Shown here one piece after another: positions 61,786 to 64,000 of a stretch of 64,000 nt of DNA. Below the pieces are notes generated by a model. That model did not search any database, was not told where the DNA came from, and saw nothing but the letters and a program-made list of their open reading frames with translations. Position numbers and translations under genes: made by a program. The stretch comes from Pasteurellaceae bacterium Orientalotternb1 (GTDB lineage: Bacteria > Pseudomonadota > Gammaproteobacteria > Enterobacterales > Pasteurellaceae): positions 310,001 to 374,000 of the forward strand of contig CP015028.1 in NCBI GenBank assembly GCA_011455275.1. Reading direction: 5' to 3'. Numbering within the stretch: position 1 is the first letter of the stretch; the number at the start of each line of letters is the position of its first letter.

Positions 61786-62166
61786 CTAGTAAGTGTACCA
61801 ACTTTGCTTGGTGATCGCATTGGTTTGGCAGTTGCCTGTTTTGCATTCTCGTAAGCGATCTCGTAGGTATTCCGTCCGTTCACGATTGACCTTAAAATTG
61901 CAACCGACATCAATTTCGCCATGATTTTCACACGCCATATCACGATGACGGATCCAATCCCGCTGCGTTTGAGTCAAGCCTTTCACCACTTCAGGTTTGA
62001 GCTGCGATTTCAATTCTTTATAGACTGCGTTTAACTCATTATCGGATTCCAAAAACAGCTTTGCTGTACAATAAGTGCGGTCGTAGCTGGTTTTGAAGTG
62101 ATCACAGGCATCGTTAGCTACGGCAAGTGTTGGCACCCAAAGTGAAAGTAAAAGTCGCTTTTTCAT
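61786..62166 (-). CDS. DUF1311/LprI-like secreted protein
   Basis: 126 residues from ATG 62166, with GGAG 6 bases upstream. Signal peptide MKKRLLLSLWVPTLAVA (cut before NDA), then a four- to six-cysteine helical domain. Key motifs are CDHFKTSYDRTYCTAKLFLE, LNAVYKELKSQL, and TQRDWIRHRDMACEN, which define the DUF1311/LprI N-terminal family. LprI of mycobacteria inhibits lysozyme, but that role is not shown for this branch. Periplasmic. Single gene between pdxY and sdhE. Confidence 0.85.
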   Translation of the reverse strand: MKKRLLLSLWVPTLAVANDACDHFKTSYDRTYCTAKLFLESDNELNAVYKELKSQLKPEVVKGLTQTQRDWIRHRDMACENHGEIDVGCNFKVNRERTEYLRDRLRECKTGNCQTNAITKQSWYTY

Positions 62167-62234
62167 AAGTTGCTCCATTGGCTAGGATAGATTTGCAAAA
62201 TGTTGTCTGTAAATGACCGCTTGCAGGCATCACA

Positions 62235-62474
62235 TTAATACGCCAACTTGGATTTAATCAACTCCACCATCGCCTGCAATTCGGTAGTTGGGGTGGGCAG
62301 TTGGTTCATAAACCAGCGGAAAAGTTCAGGGTCGGAATAGCTCAACATTTCAACAAAAGTCTGCTGTTGGCTTTCGCTCAATTCATCAAAATGCTGTTGG
62401 TAGAACGGCATAATCAGCTTGTCGAGCTCTCGCATTCCACGTCGACATTCCCATTCAATTTTAAAACGGTTCAT
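62235..62474 (-). CDS. sdhE: FAD assembly factor SdhE (YgfY)
   Basis: Small protein that helps attach FAD to succinate dehydrogenase or fumarate reductase flavoproteins. 79 residues with the diagnostic RRGMRELDKLIMPFY motif and FVEMLSYSDPELFRWFM. ATG 62474 overlaps the ispH stop by one base (TAATG), so it is translationally coupled to ispH. Confidence 0.93.
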   Translation of the reverse strand: MNRFKIEWECRRGMRELDKLIMPFYQQHFDELSESQQQTFVEMLSYSDPELFRWFMNQLPTPTTELQAMVELIKSKLAY

Positions 62475-63418
62475 TATTGCACCTCGGTAATCCGTAATTC
62501 TTTTGGCACTTCAAACACCGTGTTTTCTTCGCAGCCTTCTAGCTCACTCACTTCCGTCGCACCAAGCTCTTTTAAACGAGCAACGACCGATTGCACCAAC
62601 ACTTCGGGGGCGGAAGCTCCAGCAGTAATGCCGATGGTTTCCACGCCGTCGAGCCAGTTTGGATCAATGTCTTGCGGCCCATCAATCAACTGCGATGGCG
62701 TTCCCATTCGAGAAGCCAGCTCTGCCAAGCGGTTGGAATTAGAGGAATTTTTCGAGCCAACCACCAGCACTAGCTGGGCTAATTTTGCCAACTCTCTGAC
62801 CGCTTGCTGACGGTTAGTCGTGGCATAACAAATATCGTTTTTGCGAGGCCCTTGAATGGCAGGATATTTCTGTTTCAAGGCATCGATCACATCGCTTGTA
62901 TCATCAATCGATAGCGTGGTTTGGGTCATAAAGGTCAGGTTTTCATCATCTTGTAGATGCAATTTGGCGATGTCTTCCACATCTTCCACCAAGAAAATGC
63001 CACCTTGTTCGTTGTCGTACTGCCCCATCGTGCCGACCACTTCAGGATGCCCTTCGTGCCCAATCAAAATCGCTTTCGTGCCTTTTTTGCTCGCTCGAGC
63101 GACTTGCATATGCACTTTGGTGACTAGCGGGCAAGTAGCGTCAAACACCTTCAATTCACGTCGTTTGGCTTCGTGGCGAACCGCTTGAGAAACGCCGTGT
63201 GCGGAGAAGATCACTATCGCACCGTCTGGCACTTCATCTAACTCTTCCACGAAAATTGCCCCTTTGGCTTTCAAGCCATCGACCACAAAACGATTGTGTA
63301 CCACTTCGTGCCGCACATAAATCGGTGCACCGTGAATGTCTAACGCCAATTCCACAATCGAAATCGCCCGATCCACCCCCGCACAAAAGCCACGTGGGTT
63401 CGCTAAAATAATGTTCAT
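62474..63418 (-). CDS. ispH: 4-hydroxy-3-methylbut-2-enyl diphosphate reductase
   Basis: Last step of the MEP isoprenoid pathway; iron-sulfur enzyme. 314 residues. The three cluster cysteines are in [10 protein letters not shown] (C12), [11 protein letters not shown] (near 96) and [11 protein letters not shown] (near 197), and the acid for catalysis lies in the [11 protein letters not shown] region. Start ATG 63418 adjoins the lspA stop. Order lspA-ispH matches the enteric ileS-lspA-fkpB-ispH operon without fkpB. Confidence 0.97.
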   Translation of the reverse strand: MNIILANPRGFCAGVDRAISIVELALDIHGAPIYVRHEVVHNRFVVDGLKAKGAIFVEELDEVPDGAIVIFSAHGVSQAVRHEAKRRELKVFDATCPLVTKVHMQVARASKKGTKAILIGHEGHPEVVGTMGQYDNEQGGIFLVEDVEDIAKLHLQDDENLTFMTQTTLSIDDTSDVIDALKQKYPAIQGPRKNDICYATTNRQQAVRELAKLAQLVLVVGSKNSSNSNRLAELASRMGTPSQLIDGPQDIDPNWLDGVETIGITAGASAPEVLVQSVVARLKELGATEVSELEGCEENTVFEVPKELRITEVQ

Positions 63419-63907
63419 TTAATCACTCTTTTTTACTTTTTTATGTTCTAACAACGAATCTAAAATTAGCAGACCCGCCCCAACCACAATACCAATATCG
63501 GCAATATTAAATACAGGATAGTGATACACATTCCAATAAAAATGCAGAAAATCAACCACATAGCCATTGTAAGCTCGGTCGATTGCGTTACCAATTGCCC
63601 CACCGATAATCAACGCATAAGCGGCATTTTGCAATTTTAGTTCAGGCTTATTTTTATACAACATCATCACCAACGCCGTCGAAATCACCACCGCAAGCCC
63701 TAAAAAGAAATAGGTCTGCCAGCCATCGTGATCCGCTAAAAAGCTAAACGCTGCCCCATAATTGCGGGCGTAAGTGAGATTAAAAATCGGCAAAATGTTG
63801 ATACTTTCGTGCAGCTCAAAGCGTTGCACCACAAGGTATTTGGTAAAAAGATCAATAGCGATGATTGCAACGCTCAACCACAGCCAAGAGAGTGTGTTTT
63901 TTTTCAT
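63419..63907 (-). CDS. lspA: Lipoprotein signal peptidase
   Basis: Removes signal peptides from prolipoproteins at the inner membrane. 163 residues, four membrane helices. Catalytic aspartates are in GNAIDRAYNGYVVDFLHF and FNIADIGIVVG, and the N-terminal DLFTKYLVVQ motif is present. ATG 63907 has AGGAT 8 bases upstream; the frame is open 23 codons further into a repeat. Abuts ispH directly. Confidence 0.96.
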   Translation of the reverse strand: MKKNTLSWLWLSVAIIAIDLFTKYLVVQRFELHESINILPIFNLTYARNYGAAFSFLADHDGWQTYFFLGLAVVISTALVMMLYKNKPELKLQNAAYALIIGGAIGNAIDRAYNGYVVDFLHFYWNVYHYPVFNIADIGIVVGAGLLILDSLLEHKKVKKSD

Positions 63908-63920
63908 TAGAAATCCTATA

Positions 63921-63993
63921 TGTAGGGGCGGACCTGCGTGTCCGCCCGAAAATGTGAGATCGCAATGGGCGGACACATAGGTCCGCCCCTACA
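63921..63993. repeat. Large inverted repeat upstream of lspA
   Basis: Outer arms TGTAGGGGCGGACCT (63921-63935) and AGGTCCGCCCCTACA (63979-63993) are perfect; inner arms GTGTCCGCCC and GGGCGGACAC are also perfect. It separates lspA from whatever lies upstream (ileS in most relatives). Confidence 0.9.
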
Positions 63994-64000
63994 ACTCCGA

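Noticed and set aside
1..64000. Search for CRISPR arrays, insertion sequences and prophage
   Set aside because: No regularly spaced repeats, no transposase or phage structural genes were seen. The short tandem arrays at 99 and 28736 have no spacers.

Overview
The window looks like a chromosomal segment of a Pasteurellaceae bacterium of the Actinobacillus pleuropneumoniae / Mannheimia / Bibersteinia branch. The main evidence is the very frequent Apl-type DNA uptake sequence (ACAAGCGGT core, usually followed about 20 bases later by a TTTGCAAA-like motif), seen roughly 40 times in both orientations and often as facing pairs between genes. Gene content (bioY, roxA, firRS/qseBC, dcuB, hslVU, glyQS) agrees. 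Moderate-to-low GC. I cannot name the species.

Layout. 1-3.3 kb: end of an AlbA/ATPase-like protein with an in-frame 12-bp repeat, then hsdS and hsdM of a type I restriction-modification system. 3.3-14.8 kb: rplJ-rplL with an L10 leader, a Fic gene, then rpoB-rpoC. 14.8-21 kb (mostly minus strand): mutS, an outer-membrane beta-barrel candidate, tRNA-Val(GAC), apaH, dcuB. 21-33.7 kb: dapF, cytochrome b561, hslVU, small lipoprotein, sfsA, GST, tldD, a small secreted protein, a (TGAAA)8 repeat, prmA, a small hydrolase, fumC, xerC and two small genes. 33.7-41.4 kb: glyS and glyQ, separated by a Fic gene, a damaged YhcG-type nuclease gene, an intact YhcG-type nuclease gene, a GST and a glutaredoxin-like gene. 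41.4-50.3 kb: bioY with a divergent BPL_N-type protein, roxA, azlCD, a firRS/qseBC-type two-component system whose kinase is frameshifted, an M48 lipoprotein peptidase, ppa, an orphan trpB. 50.5-56.7 kb: ilvC, a PIN/NYN-like protein, tpx, plsC, ftsP, accA. 56.9-60.6 kb: an alpha-galactoside locus (GH27 alpha-galactosidase, MelB-type symporter, MelR-type regulator). 60.7-64 kb: pdxY, a DUF1311/LprI-like protein, sdhE, ispH, lspA.

Main themes. Defence- or toxin-like genes are repeatedly placed inside or against essential operons: hsdSM directly before the rplJ promoter, Fic 1 between rplL and rpoB, and the Fic/YhcG/YhcG group between glyQ and glyS. Two genes appear freshly broken (histidine kinase by one missing G; YhcG copy 1 by a TAG and a missing C). 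Repeats that could vary are the 12-bp in-frame array at the left edge and the pentanucleotide array upstream of prmA. No prophage, insertion sequence or CRISPR array was seen. The most system-like candidate is the glyQ-glyS insertion, but its function is an inference.
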